From contig CAWIOS010000023.1 in NCBI GenBank assembly GCA_963837815.1, positions 1-64,000 on the forward strand: a DNA stretch of 64,000 nucleotides, in the 5' to 3' direction. This DNA is from Fen-1273 sp963837815. Lineage in GTDB: Bacteria > Bacteroidota > Ignavibacteria > UBA10030 > UBA6906. The translations under genes and the position numbers were made by a program. The notes below the pieces were generated by a model. That model was not told the DNA's origin, did no database searches, and was given only the letters and a program-made list of their open reading frames with translations. Shown here piece after piece: positions 33,409 to 42,558 of the stretch; positions within the stretch are counted from its first letter, which is position 1; each line of letters opens with the position of its first letter.

Positions 33409-34209
33409 GGAGTGCCTCAATGTCGGATTGTCGTACGGGATCAATCGTGGGGACGATCGGGGTCGTCTGCTGTCATCTGTCCGGTCGGAGGTCAGCACAC
33501 AGGACACCGTCCAGCGTAGCAAAACATGAGAGAAACATGCATATCGCATGCATGACGGCGCCGCCGTGCACGGCATCTACAATAATTACAGAACGTCCCG
33601 GCGGACGTTCATAAGGCGCAACATGGTACGAGTATGAACAGGGTGAGAAAAGGACGGCGGTCAATCAGGCTTCCCGGTCGCTGCGGCATATGCAGCGCGG
33701 GGCATCATCCGAGGTGTGTTGCGAGGAATTCCCGTCAGCTCAAATAGCGCGCTCACTTACTCGGCGATGCATGATCCGGGTGTGCGAGAGCTTGACAGTG
33801 AATGAACATGCGCATTTTACAAAAGATGTCGCCCGGTCCAGCTAATCACTTCAGTGCGATGTGGATCGGGTGATACACTCCGCGAAATGTATCCGAACAT
33901 CGACAGAAAGTCAAGGAATCGTCCCGATCTACGCCGGTAAATCATCGAAACCATCATGAACCAACAAGCACAAGCAGGTTGAGTCAATTGACAGATATTG
34001 TACCGGTGTGATCATCCTACCCAAGCGATAATCCTGACCAAAAACTGAAATACCTGCAGTCGATTCCCCTTGCTGAGACGCCGCGGTGATTCCCTTCCGG
34101 TCCCCGTGGGGAATTATTGATAGGGATATGACAATACTCTGACAAACACCGAGCCTGCATTTGTGATACTCCTGGAACAACATCTATCACCCAGACAGGC
34201 GAGGGTACA
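33409..34209. other. 801-bp divergent intergenic region
   Basis: No open frame in this stretch looks like a protein family, and base composition is more AT-rich than the flanking genes. It must hold the promoters of the receptor operon (minus) and of the T9SS cargo gene (plus). Visible details are a dyad of two ATGCAT sites five bases apart (33537-33553) and a small hairpin TCCCC-GT-GGGGA near 34101-34112. No riboswitch or tRNA was recognised. Confidence 0.5.
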
Positions 34210-37008
34210 ATGGAAACCGCTCGAGGATTTTCCGTTCTGATGATTCTCGTGGTCAATCTTTGTGCATCAATGAACGTGTACGCACAAAATAGTCAGCCAA
34301 TTCTACAATTCGGGAGACTTCTTCGACCGACTGCCCAGGTTGCGGGCCCGGCCGGAACATCTGAGGCCGGAACGATCGAGTCTCGAAGTCGGGCGGGGGT
34401 GCACGATAGGAACGTACAAAGAAATATCACGCGGCACCGTGTTGAAGCGGCCCGTCTCGCGCATGCAGCAAAGAGCCTTGCTTCACTCCCCGTGGCCGTG
34501 CGCTCCCCTCTGGGCGTAGCGGCGACCGGGTCGATCAGCGGCACAATTTTCCAGGACGACGGAGTAACGCCGGTCGACTACGGGTCCGTGACGGTGTACA
34601 ATCAGTTCGGGATATACTCCGGGTACGGGTACGTGAGCACGAGTGATGCCGGCGCATACACCGTCCCGAACCTTCCCTCCGGGAGCTATTATGTGCAGGC
34701 TGCAACCTTTGGCGCCATCTACATGCAGGAGTACTACGATGGCGCCTCGGACTGGCGGGACGCGACGCTCGTCAAGGTGGTCAACGGGCTCAACACGAAG
34801 AATGTTGACGTCGTTATGAAGAAACATGGCGGTGCTGTGGCGGGCCGGGTGTGCTCCGCAGACGGGGCACCCCTGTCAGATTGCATGGTCGATGTGTATG
34901 ACGCCAGCCAGGATGATATCACCTATGCAATCGCCGATTCTTTCGGCTATTTCACCGTCGGGGGGCTGCCTGCGGGAGATTACAGGCTCCGGGCGACCAG
35001 CTTTGGCGACGACAACTATGTCGCGGCATGGTACGGCGGCGCCGCGACGTTCCATAATGCGGCAGTCGTCCACGTGGTGGACCCGTACCTGACGGGCGGA
35101 GTGAACTTCTTCCTCAACGTTGGGGGCGAAATCGCGGGTCGGGTTGTCACGGAAAACGGAGATTCGGTCGCGGCCGGCACCTGCTCCATATATGCGCTCG
35201 ATGCGGAGGGCAACGAGGTGGGATACGCCCAGAACGGATCAGGCGGAAGATTCTTTGTCCCCAGGCTGCCGTCCGGCTCGTACATCCTGAACCTCGACTA
35301 TTACGGCCTGGATAACTATGTCGGGGGATGGTATGACGGGGCGCCTGACGAGCTGCACGCCACGCAGATCCACGTTTCGGCGCCGGACACCGCAACGGTC
35401 ACTTACGCACTCCAGCGGGGGGGAGCGATCGCGGGAGTGATACTGTACAATCCGGCAAGCGGCATTGCCGTCACCGCCTGGGATGACCAGAAGGAACAGG
35501 TGAGAACGGTTTACAGCGATGGGACAGGACATTTTCTCCTCACGCAATTGGTTCCCGGTCGCTACAGGATCCGTGCCTCCACGAAGGGCTCTCCGTATTT
35601 TTACGCGGGTCAGGCTGTCGACCGCTGGTATCCGGACGCGGCGGATTTCACGCACGCAGCGCCCCTGAACGTGCGTGCTTCCGACACGACGACCGGCATC
35701 AGCCTCACGCTCCAGCCGGGAGGCACGATCGCCGGGAGCATTCTTGATCAGAACGGTGCTCTCGTAACCGGGGGGGCGGTTGTTGCCTGCAACACGTCGG
35801 GAGCTGACATTCAGTACGTATCGGTCACCACTGCCGGGACCTACCAGATTGAAGGGCTTCCCACGGGGCAGTACAAGCTCTATTATGAGTCGACGGCGGC
35901 GCAGGGATACCCCCTGGAGTGGTATGACGGACAGGCCACGTGTCAGGACGCCGCGGTCATAAACGTCAGCGCTCCCTCGACTATGTGGAACACGGACTTT
36001 CATTTGAAGAACGCCGCATTGCTGGACGGTTTCGTGGATGACAATTCTGGCGTCCGGCTCTCGAGCGACGATCACGCAATCGAGATGATCCTCTTCGAGG
36101 GGGATGCCGGTCATTTCGCGGGGAGCGTCATGCAATCGTTCAACGGAGGTTTCCAGGCGCGCGTCATGCCGGGGAAATACAGGGCGGGTTTCTTCAGCGT
36201 CGCCTGGAACAGCGACAGAAATCGTGACAGTCTTGCGGTAGCGTATTACGAGAATGGCAGGCGATTCACTGACACGTCGACAAAGTTCATTTCTCTTGCC
36301 GCCGGCTCCACAGTCACGTTGAACGACTGCCGCATGGAAAGAACGGCCTCGGCGATCTCAGGAGCCGTCATCGACAGGGGAACGGGGAGCCCGGTGACGA
36401 ACGGTCTTTATGTTATCGTCGCGTTTGACGAAGACGGGCTCCCCGCGGGTATCTCCGGGTACACCAACCTGAACGGTCCCATTTCGGGGTCGTACAGAAT
36501 CGCCGGACTTCGGCCGGGCAAATACTATATCCTCGTTCTTGCAGGAAATCTCAATGCCGGGTACACGGTGGCACAGTGGTACGGCAACGTCGATGTGTCT
36601 CCCGACAGTGTCACGAATGTGCCCATTCCGCTCGTGCCGCCGGGTGCAGCGACGATCACGGTCGGCCAGGGGACGACCTCGGGCATCGATTTCCATATGG
36701 GCGTGACGACTGCGATAGCCGGGCCCTCGGGAGCGGCATCGCCGAGATCGTTCGTCCTTGATCAAAACTACCCGAACCCGTTCAACCCGTCGACCTCTAT
36801 CCAGTACCAGATTCCATCTGCCGCTCGCGTGACTCTTGTGGTGTACGATATGCTCGGCAGGGAGGTCGCTACGCTGGAGGACGGAACGAAGCAGGCGGGG
36901 ACATACACCGTGAAGTTCAACGCTTCGCGGCTTGCGAGCGGAGTCTACCTCTACCGCCTCAAAGCGGGAAATTTCTCGCAGGCGAAGAAACTTCTACTCG
37001 TTCGATGA
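34210..37008 (+). CDS. Modular T9SS cargo protein with seven carboxypeptidase-regulatory-like repeats
   Basis: A 932-residue surface or secreted protein. The signal peptide (about 1-25) is followed by a linker and then seven modules of roughly 90-110 residues from about 107 to 840. Each starts with a pattern like GG-x-I-x-G-x-V (GSISGTIF, GGAVAGRV, GGEIAGRV, GGAIAGVI, GGTIAGSI, ALLDGFV, SAISGAV) and has a later LP-G-Y turn. Most also have a conserved WYDG-like block near the end. The last 90 residues are a canonical T9SS type A sorting domain (NYPNPFNPSTSIQYQIP, DMLGREVATL, ASGVYLYRL). It probably acts as an adhesin or matrix protein. GAGGG lies 5 bases before the ATG. A group II intron lies immediately after its stop. 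Confidence 0.88.
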   Translation: METARGFSVLMILVVNLCASMNVYAQNSQPILQFGRLLRPTAQVAGPAGTSEAGTIESRSRAGVHDRNVQRNITRHRVEAARLAHAAKSLASLPVAVRSPLGVAATGSISGTIFQDDGVTPVDYGSVTVYNQFGIYSGYGYVSTSDAGAYTVPNLPSGSYYVQAATFGAIYMQEYYDGASDWRDATLVKVVNGLNTKNVDVVMKKHGGAVAGRVCSADGAPLSDCMVDVYDASQDDITYAIADSFGYFTVGGLPAGDYRLRATSFGDDNYVAAWYGGAATFHNAAVVHVVDPYLTGGVNFFLNVGGEIAGRVVTENGDSVAAGTCSIYALDAEGNEVGYAQNGSGGRFFVPRLPSGSYILNLDYYGLDNYVGGWYDGAPDELHATQIHVSAPDTATVTYALQRGGAIAGVILYNPASGIAVTAWDDQKEQVRTVYSDGTGHFLLTQLVPGRYRIRASTKGSPYFYAGQAVDRWYPDAADFTHAAPLNVRASDTTTGISLTLQPGGTIAGSILDQNGALVTGGAVVACNTSGADIQYVSVTTAGTYQIEGLPTGQYKLYYESTAAQGYPLEWYDGQATCQDAAVINVSAPSTMWNTDFHLKNAALLDGFVDDNSGVRLSSDDHAIEMILFEGDAGHFAGSVMQSFNGGFQARVMPGKYRAGFFSVAWNSDRNRDSLAVAYYENGRRFTDTSTKFISLAAGSTVTLNDCRMERTASAISGAVIDRGTGSPVTNGLYVIVAFDEDGLPAGISGYTNLNGPISGSYRIAGLRPGKYYILVLAGNLNAGYTVAQWYGNVDVSPDSVTNVPIPLVPPGAATITVGQGTTSGIDFHMGVTTAIAGPSGAASPRSFVLDQNYPNPFNPSTSIQYQIPSAARVTLVVYDMLGREVATLEDGTKQAGTYTVKFNASRLASGVYLYRLKAGNFSQAKKLLLVR

Positions 37009-37498
37009 GCGCCAAGGTAAACTGTTCCTGATCTTGTTGGGTGAGGAGCGAGGGCGCTCTGCTCCAAGTCCCAACCGTGGCGAGACTCTGGAAGCCACGT
37101 AGCGAGGAGTCGGTATGAAGTTGGAAACGGCTTCATGCTAAGCGACTCGACAACGTAACCTGAAAGGGTGCAACGCAAACGACCAGGTCGTAACATTGAG
37201 TGAACGCATGGGTAGCCTCGTAAAGAGTGCTGAGGTGGACGAGCCCCTATCTTATGGGCGAAGTCAGGACTGCGCACCGAGAGCAGAGAGAACACGGTGA
37301 AGCGGCACCTCCGGGGTATTAGCGACGACACGGTTGGAAAGAACAGGAATGGGACTTGGGAAACCCTCGCTGGCCCTGAAAGACCCGACACGCCACTCGG
37401 GGATCAGGAGAAGAGCCCTCCTATAAGGAAACGAAAGGGAGGGAAGCCGGCAGGGTGGCGGATGGAGTCGTAGTACCGATGAAGCCCCGGAAATCGGG

Positions 37499-38845
37499 GT
37501 GGAGGGAAGGGCTCCTGCTGAAGGTAGAGCTTCTGAAGAGACGAAGGAGCGTGTATTGCGCGAGCTACCACACACAGATTGGCTCCAGGAGTTTCAGAGG
37601 AAGTTGCAGGCGAAGGCAACAGCCGAGCCGAAGTATAGATTCTACAGTCTGTACGACAAGACCTGTCGTGCAGATGTGTTGGCGGAGGCATATCGCAAAG
37701 CCAAAGCCAATGGTGGAACATGCGGGGTCGATGGAGTGACCTTCAAGGATGTGGAAAAGGAAGGGATCGACGTCTACCTCGCTGGGCTTCAGCTCGAGAT
37801 GAAGGAACGGCGCTATGTGCCGAAGCCGGTACGGCGGGTATATATCCCGAAACCGAATGGGAAGCAGCGCCCTCTGGGCATACCGACCATCCGCGACCGA
37901 ATAGTGCAGACAGCCTTCTTGCTAATCCTGGAACCGATCTTTGAGGCGGATTTTGCCGACTCAAGTTACGGGTTCAGACCGGAGAAGAGTGCACACGATG
38001 CGGTCCGGGAAATTGCCAAGTTCCTCAACTGGGGATGTATCGAGGTGTATGATGTCGATCTGGAGAAGTACTTCGACACGGTCGATCACAGTAAACTGAT
38101 GAAGCTCGTCGCGAGGCGTATCTCCGACGGGGAAATCCTACGGGTCATCAAGCTGTGGTTGAGCTCTGGATATGTCGAAGACGGCCAGCACCGGCAGAGT
38201 ACACAGGGAACGCCTCAGGGAGGAGTCATTAGTCCGTTACTGGCGAACATCTACCTGAACCCTGTCGACCAAGCATTCAAGCGGGAAAGGCTCGGGAACA
38301 TTGGCAACGGGTCAATCCACTTGGTTCGGTACGCCGACGACATGGTCATTCTGGCACAAAAGAATCTGGAAGCGGGCATTGACCTGCTGAACCACTATGT
38401 GGAACGGCTGGGTCTCCGTCTGAACGGGGAAAAGACACGACGATTGCGCCTTAGTATCGGCAATAACGTGGACTTCCTTGGCTTCCGGTTCCAGAATGTC
38501 AGGAGCAGGCAGAACGGCGGGCGTCTAATTTTGGTAAGTCCAAGTCTACGAAGTCAGGAGCGGTTCCGGGTGAAGGTACGTTCACTCGTTCATCACTCAA
38601 TACCGTTTCGCGTGAAGGAGCAGGTGGCAAATTTAAACCGCTACTTGCGTGGATGGGTTAATTACTTCCGACTTGGGCATGCCTCGGCAACGTTCCGTAA
38701 ACTGGCTCGCTTTGTCAATCTCCGAGTCAGGCATGTCATCTGGCGACGTAAAGGTAGACGCGGCTACGGCTGGGGTAAGCTGACCTCCGAACGTATATAC
38801 GGTCAACTCGGCCTGTTCTACGACTACCACGTTGTCCGGCTGTAG
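37499..38845 (+). CDS. ltrA: Group II intron reverse transcriptase/maturase
   Basis: A 448-residue intron-encoded protein. The reverse transcriptase domain has the expected blocks: GTCGVDGVTF, RRVYIPKPNGKQRPLGIPT, YGFRPEKSAHDAV, VYDVDLEKYFDTVDH, QGTPQGGVISPLLANIYL and the catalytic RYADDMVIL with both Asp residues. The maturase X domain follows at the C-terminus (NRYLRGWVNYFRLG). No HNH endonuclease domain is present, so integration would depend on other priming, as in several bacterial intron classes. The start used is a GTG; the N-terminal 30 residues are poorly conserved and the true start may be later. The gene lies within domain IV of the intron. Confidence 0.95.
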   Translation: MEGRAPAEGRASEETKERVLRELPHTDWLQEFQRKLQAKATAEPKYRFYSLYDKTCRADVLAEAYRKAKANGGTCGVDGVTFKDVEKEGIDVYLAGLQLEMKERRYVPKPVRRVYIPKPNGKQRPLGIPTIRDRIVQTAFLLILEPIFEADFADSSYGFRPEKSAHDAVREIAKFLNWGCIEVYDVDLEKYFDTVDHSKLMKLVARRISDGEILRVIKLWLSSGYVEDGQHRQSTQGTPQGGVISPLLANIYLNPVDQAFKRERLGNIGNGSIHLVRYADDMVILAQKNLEAGIDLLNHYVERLGLRLNGEKTRRLRLSIGNNVDFLGFRFQNVRSRQNGGRLILVSPSLRSQERFRVKVRSLVHHSIPFRVKEQVANLNRYLRGWVNYFRLGHASATFRKLARFVNLRVRHVIWRRKGRRGYGWGKLTSERIYGQLGLFYDYHVVRL

Positions 38846-38866
38846 CCAGCGACTGTTAAGCTTCAG

Positions 38867-38901
38867 GAGCGCCGTATGAGGGCAAACCTCACGTACGGTG
38901 C
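38867..38901 (+). ncRNA. Group II intron domain V
   Basis: The left strand GCGCCGTATGAGG pairs with CCTCACGTACGGTGC through a GCAA-type tetraloop and a two-base CG bulge, the exact form of the catalytic domain V. It lies 20 bp downstream of the maturase stop. Confidence 0.9.
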
Positions 38902-39093
38902 GACGAGGGTTCAAAAGGCAATAGAGTGACGGTCTGCTTGAGCGGGACACTCGCCCGAAAGGGGAGAAACGGCCTGAGGACTCACTGGACCTATCCACCA
39001 CTACACTTTTGTCCTACTCTACAGTATCACCTGATACCGGGTGCAGGCGGAACGTCCGCCCTAAATGGTCGGACGCAGCCGAAAAGTCAGACG

Positions 39094-39124
39094 AGGGGGT
39101 CTCCGGCTACCTGGAGATCCCCCT
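39094..39124. terminator. Terminator-like hairpin downstream of the intron
   Basis: AGGGGGTCTCC pairs with GGAGATCCCCCT with one bulged T. It overlaps the 3' end of the OsmC-like gene and lies past the intron in the direction of the T9SS cargo gene, so it could serve both. The 12-mer GGGGGTCTCCGG recurs in the hairpin at 45476. Confidence 0.5.
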
Positions 39125-39616
39125 CTGTATTGTGAGCGAGGGCGGATGCGCCAGCGTCTGGAGTACCACGCAGTACCGCTCGGTCAGCCTCAGGAGATTG
39201 GCCACCTGGTCGTCCGGGGCGTCCGTGTCGAGCGTGAACTTCAGGCGGATGTTCTGAAGCCCCACGGGCGCTTCCTTCGACACGCCCAGCGTCCCCCGGA
39301 AGTCGAGATCTCCTTCAGCTTCCAGTGAGGCGTCCCGCAATTCGACCCCGATCGATGTCGCAACCGCGCCCAGCGTCACCCCGGCGCACGCCACCAGAGC
39401 CTCGAGCAGCATGTCTCCCGAACAGGCCCCGACGCCGTTCCCTCCCGTGGCAGGATGGAGGCCCGCTGACACGAGCCCTTTTCCCGTCTCGATCTTGCAG
39501 CTTACTCCTTCGCCCAACCGTCCCTTTGCGCGGAGCGTGACGAATGCTTCCGCGGGATTTTCGCGGTATCGCTGCTTAATGGGTGCCTGTACCAACCGTA
39601 GCTCGCTGGAATTCAC
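39107..39616 (-). CDS. OsmC/Ohr-family thiol peroxidase-like protein
   Basis: A 169-residue cytoplasmic protein of the OsmC superfamily, which reduces organic hydroperoxides with two cysteines. The first Cys is in EALVACAGVTL and the second in LTERYCVVL, the expected two positions. The family block ATGGNGVGACSGDMLLEALV is present. The N-terminal 15 residues are an extension. Translation starts at GTG with GGAG about 7 bases upstream. It is convergent with the cargo gene and intron, and its stop lies within the hairpin at 39094-39124. A strong terminator separates it from the propeller gene, so it is probably transcribed alone. Confidence 0.88.
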   Translation of the reverse strand: MNSSELRLVQAPIKQRYRENPAEAFVTLRAKGRLGEGVSCKIETGKGLVSAGLHPATGGNGVGACSGDMLLEALVACAGVTLGAVATSIGVELRDASLEAEGDLDFRGTLGVSKEAPVGLQNIRLKFTLDTDAPDDQVANLLRLTERYCVVLQTLAHPPSLTIQRGISR

Positions 39617-39655
39617 TCGCTTCTCCCCTGTGGATGAAGGACGTGGTGTTTCGGG

Positions 39656-39694
39656 AAAAACAAAGCCCGGCGGCCGTTGGTTCGGCCACCGGGC
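39656..39694 (-). terminator. Rho-independent terminator of the propeller gene
   Basis: On the minus strand an 11-bp GC-rich stem (GCCCGGTGGCC with GGCCGCCGGGC, one G-T pair) and 8-base loop are followed by TTTGTTTTT. It stands 35 bp downstream of the propeller gene stop, between it and the OsmC-like gene. Confidence 0.88.
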
Positions 39695-39728
39695 GGAATT
39701 CGCACCCTCGCCGGATAGGGGGGTCAGA

Positions 39729-40943
39729 TTACTTCAGGAGTATCATTTTCGTCGTGGCGACATATTCCTCGGCCCGCATGCGGCAGAAGTAGACGCCGCT
39801 GGCCAGGCGCGAGCCGTCGAGCTGGGCGGTCCATTTGCCTGCAGGTTTCAGACCGTTGACGAGCGTCGCCACTTCATTGCCGAGCGCGTCGTACACAATC
39901 AGTGAAACGCGGCACGGCTTCGGCAGTTCGTAGGCGATCGACGTCGAGGGGTTGAAAGGATTGGGGTAGTTCCCCGCGAGCGAGAACCGGGTTGGCGCCA
40001 CGGGCTCCGCCGCAACCGCCTCCGCCGCGTCGGCGGGTGTTGCAGACGAGGGGATCGTGTACGCGTCAAACGCGATGGCCTCTCCGTCGTGTGACCACGC
40101 AGGATCGTACACGCCCTGTCCGTTCATCATCGGCACGAAGACCGTGGGTGTCCCGTTCGTGACGCCGGTAATCCAGATTTGGTTGCTGGAGCCGAATGCA
40201 ATTGTCTGCATGTTCGGTGACCACGTGGGGTAATAGCTGTACATGGTTCCGTCCGTGACGTCGATGATGTTCCCCATGGCCTTCCCCTCCCTGTCGACCC
40301 GCACCTTCTCGATCCAGCCGTACCACTCGAATGCGATCCACTTCCCATCCGGTGACCATTTGGGATTGACCATCCCGCCGTACCCCTGCGAAGACACGAC
40401 GAGCCTCTCGTGTTTTCCCGTCACGTCGACCGTGTAGATGGATCCGTCGCTTGCCCGGGAGAATACGATCCTTTTGCTGTCGGGAGACCAGTCCGGCATC
40501 TGTGCGTCAGTGACGAGAAGACGCTTGAAAAAGCCGATCGGTGTGGTGATGAATATCCGGGGATCGCACCCGTGTCCGTATCCGGGGCACAGGTCATAGG
40601 CGATCATCAGGCCGCACGGCGACCAGACGGCATTGTTTCCTCCCTCTGTTCCCCGCAGCCGCACGGTCTCCTGCGTCCTGACGTTCGTTATGCCGAGCAT
40701 TTGCGAGAAAGGGGGACCAGGATTGAAAATGTCGTGGACGATGTACTTGTCGTCGGGTGACCACGAAGGATTGTATTCACCCCTCCCGGCCACGTGGCTC
40801 ACCTGCTGGATCCGGCCGGTCCTGGCACCCATCATGTAGATGTCGTAATACGGCTCCAGCTGGCTCATGGCCAGATCGGAAATGACGGCGACGGCGGAAC
40901 AGAGCATGAGCCACCTGCGTGTTCGCAACCACGAACTGTTCAT
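39729..40943 (-). CDS. Secreted TolB/WD40-like beta-propeller protein with T9SS sorting domain
   Basis: A 404-residue exported protein. After a signal peptide (about 1-27) there are at least five propeller blades marked by the PD40 motif: NPSWSPDDKYIVHD, NAVWSPCGLMIAYD, MPDWSPDSKRIVFS, NPKWSPDGKWIAFE, YPTWSPNMQTIAFG and DPAWSHDGEAIAFD. A Pro/Ala linker leads to a canonical T9SS type A domain (NYPNPFNPSTSIAYELP, DALGNEVATLVNG, ASGVYFCRM). Proteins of this architecture bind partners or polymers; no catalytic site is seen. The start is ATG with AGGAGG about 5 bases before it. A strong terminator follows. Confidence 0.88.
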   Translation of the reverse strand: MNSSWLRTRRWLMLCSAVAVISDLAMSQLEPYYDIYMMGARTGRIQQVSHVAGRGEYNPSWSPDDKYIVHDIFNPGPPFSQMLGITNVRTQETVRLRGTEGGNNAVWSPCGLMIAYDLCPGYGHGCDPRIFITTPIGFFKRLLVTDAQMPDWSPDSKRIVFSRASDGSIYTVDVTGKHERLVVSSQGYGGMVNPKWSPDGKWIAFEWYGWIEKVRVDREGKAMGNIIDVTDGTMYSYYPTWSPNMQTIAFGSSNQIWITGVTNGTPTVFVPMMNGQGVYDPAWSHDGEAIAFDAYTIPSSATPADAAEAVAAEPVAPTRFSLAGNYPNPFNPSTSIAYELPKPCRVSLIVYDALGNEVATLVNGLKPAGKWTAQLDGSRLASGVYFCRMRAEEYVATTKMILLK

Positions 40944-41370
40944 GGTGACCTCCTGTATGATGATTGCGTGTGATGACTCCTGAAACCAGGGACAAGTGCC
41001 ACAGAGTGACAGCGACGGGAGAGAAGTGCATTGGAGAGCAGCGAATGGAGGGTGTGCGGAGGTGGGAGTGCATAAAGCTGGCGCGCAGGAGGAGCATGCG
41101 CTCTCAGGTCTGACAGGGCGACCACAGCCGCTCGCAGAGAAGCTGTCTCGTCAGCCGGTGACGACCTATGTGTGGTGCGGGGAATGTAGCGTGACGACCC
41201 GTCAGTTGCAACTGGAACTTCGCGTGTCAGTCCGGAAAAAGTTCCGGAAAGCCGCGGCCTGGGGGATATTGAGCGGGCTTGCCTTCGAAATGCCAGAAAA
41301 GGATCTATATTTCTCGGAGACGCCCGGCTTGTGTCTTTACGCCGAGTTCCCTACGTTATAATCTGCATCA
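40944..41370. other. 427-bp divergent intergenic region with a possible promoter
   Basis: The region separates the propeller gene (minus) from the repeat-protein gene (plus). An open frame at 40996-41361 has no protein-like character and is not called. A TATAAT box at 41357-41362 is the best promoter element, with a weak TTTACG 15 bp upstream. If it is used, the GTG at 41371 would be almost leaderless, which casts doubt on that start codon. Nothing else is seen. Confidence 0.45.
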
Positions 41371-42558
41371 GTGAATGGGCCCTCGTTGCACGGCCGCCAA
41401 ACTCGCACATCCGATCCGTCAGGCACTCTGGCATGTCAATCATTCAGGACGTCTCTGTTTCTCCTTTGTATACCCTCGATTCTCGCGGCCGGGACACCCG
41501 CTCCGTGTTGGCACGGCTCTCTTGACGTTCCCGTGCCCGGCTACGGGCTCAGTTTCGGGAACTCGGCCCGGCACGCCGGCATCCGTTTCAACTGGAGCGA
41601 CGACTGCCTCGAGGAAATTGACGGTCTCAACTTCACGTTCTGGGTCCCCGGCCGGCGTATGACGGGAGATATGAACGGCGTAGCGTTCAGCCTTGGCGCC
41701 GCGGGGGCCGACGAGCTGAACGGACTGGCGTTCGGACTGGGGGGGGTGTTCGCCGGGTCGGGCATCAACGGCGTCGCCGTGGGGGGCTTTGTCATCGTGA
41801 GCACGGGGGAGATCTCGGGCTTCACCATATCCGGAATGGGGACTGTCGCCGATGGGGATATCACCGGGTTCAATTTCGGGGGACTCGGTTGCATCAGCAG
41901 CGGCGAGATGAAAGGCATCTCCATCGGGCCGCTCGGACTTGTCGGACAGAACAGCATCACCGGAATCAACCTTACCGGGCTCGGAGCGGTTTCCACGCAC
42001 GATCTCCGCGGAATCAACTTCGGCGGACTTGCCCTCGTTGCAGGCGGTGACCTGGTCGGCGTCAATGTCGCCGGAATGGGGTTGATCGCAAGAGACCATA
42101 TCACCGGGCTCAGCATCGGGGGACTCGGCGTGGTCTCCGGTGGATCGCTCGGCTATTTCACGCTCGGAGGTCTGGCCGTCGTTAGCGGGGGGAGCATTCA
42201 GGGGCTCACCGTCGCCGGCGCGGCGATCGTCTCAAAAGACGACATTGAAGGCCTGAAACTCACGCTCGGCGCCGTCGAGAGCGCGAAATCCGTCACGGGT
42301 TTGACGATCGCAGGGTTCCGGACGAAGGCGGATAATGTCGCCGGGCTCGACCTGAACGTCATCGCCACACAGGTCCAGTGTGCCCGCGGGATCGTCACGG
42401 GCATCTACAACAGGGTGTACGACACGCAGGAAGGAATCTCCATCGGCATATTTAACCACGCGAATAACCTCTACGGAGTGCAGATCGGCGTGCTGAATTA
42501 CGCTGAGAACAATCCCACGGGTCTCAAAATCCTCCCCCTGGTGAATGCGCATTTTTGA
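41371..42558 (+). CDS. Exported 16-residue-repeat beta-solenoid protein (LA_2272-like surface repeats)
   Basis: A protein of up to 395 residues. A hydrophobic signal-like stretch (SLFLLCIPSILAAG) is followed by about 18 repeats. Nine consecutive units are exactly 16 residues long, with the consensus G-[IVLF]-x-[IVLF]-x-G-[LM]-[GA]-x-[IV]-x-x-x-x-[IL]-x (for example GINLTGLGAVSTHDLR). The last units become NHANN-type (GVQIGVLNYAEN), as in leptospiral LA_2272-type surface repeats. Such strict short repeats predict a beta-solenoid. The start is uncertain: GTG 41371 is only the farthest upstream option, and TTG 41386 is another; no ATG lies before the signal. The end overlaps the GH31 gene by 14 bp. 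Confidence 0.75.
   Translation: MNGPSLHGRQTRTSDPSGTLACQSFRTSLFLLCIPSILAAGTPAPCWHGSLDVPVPGYGLSFGNSARHAGIRFNWSDDCLEEIDGLNFTFWVPGRRMTGDMNGVAFSLGAAGADELNGLAFGLGGVFAGSGINGVAVGGFVIVSTGEISGFTISGMGTVADGDITGFNFGGLGCISSGEMKGISIGPLGLVGQNSITGINLTGLGAVSTHDLRGINFGGLALVAGGDLVGVNVAGMGLIARDHITGLSIGGLGVVSGGSLGYFTLGGLAVVSGGSIQGLTVAGAAIVSKDDIEGLKLTLGAVESAKSVTGLTIAGFRTKADNVAGLDLNVIATQVQCARGIVTGIYNRVYDTQEGISIGIFNHANNLYGVQIGVLNYAENNPTGLKILPLVNAHF

Larger units (their letters stand above)
37005..39022 (+). mobile_element. Group II intron with maturase ORF (boundaries approximate)
   Basis: The retroelement comprises a structured 5' part without genes (about 37005-37498, domains I-III), the reverse transcriptase/maturase ORF in domain IV, domain V at 38867-38901 and a domain VI region after it. 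The 5' end lies close to GAGCGCC just after the stop of the T9SS cargo gene. It does not show the textbook GTGYG, so it is uncertain by about 10 bp. The 3' end is taken after CTACTCTAC at 39022, the usual kind of ending, and is also approximate. The insertion point lies between the cargo gene and a terminator-like hairpin at 39094. ORF and domain V both look intact, so mobility is possible. Confidence 0.9.

Noticed and set aside
34081..34120. A riboswitch before the modular cargo gene
   Set aside because: Only a 5-bp hairpin was found; no conserved aptamer core of any class I know is present.
36991..37008. The group II intron interrupting the cargo-protein coding sequence
   Set aside because: The T9SS sorting domain is complete and ends in a stop codon at 37006-37008, so the coding sequence is finished before or at the intron edge.
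40996..41361. 121-codon plus-strand open frame in the gap before the solenoid gene
   Set aside because: No Shine-Dalgarno sequence, no family likeness and mixed composition; it overlaps the promoter-like TATAAT.
41371..42558. CRISPR-like regular DNA repeats of 48 bp
   Set aside because: The periodicity reflects a 16-residue protein repeat; DNA units vary at most third positions and there are no spacers.
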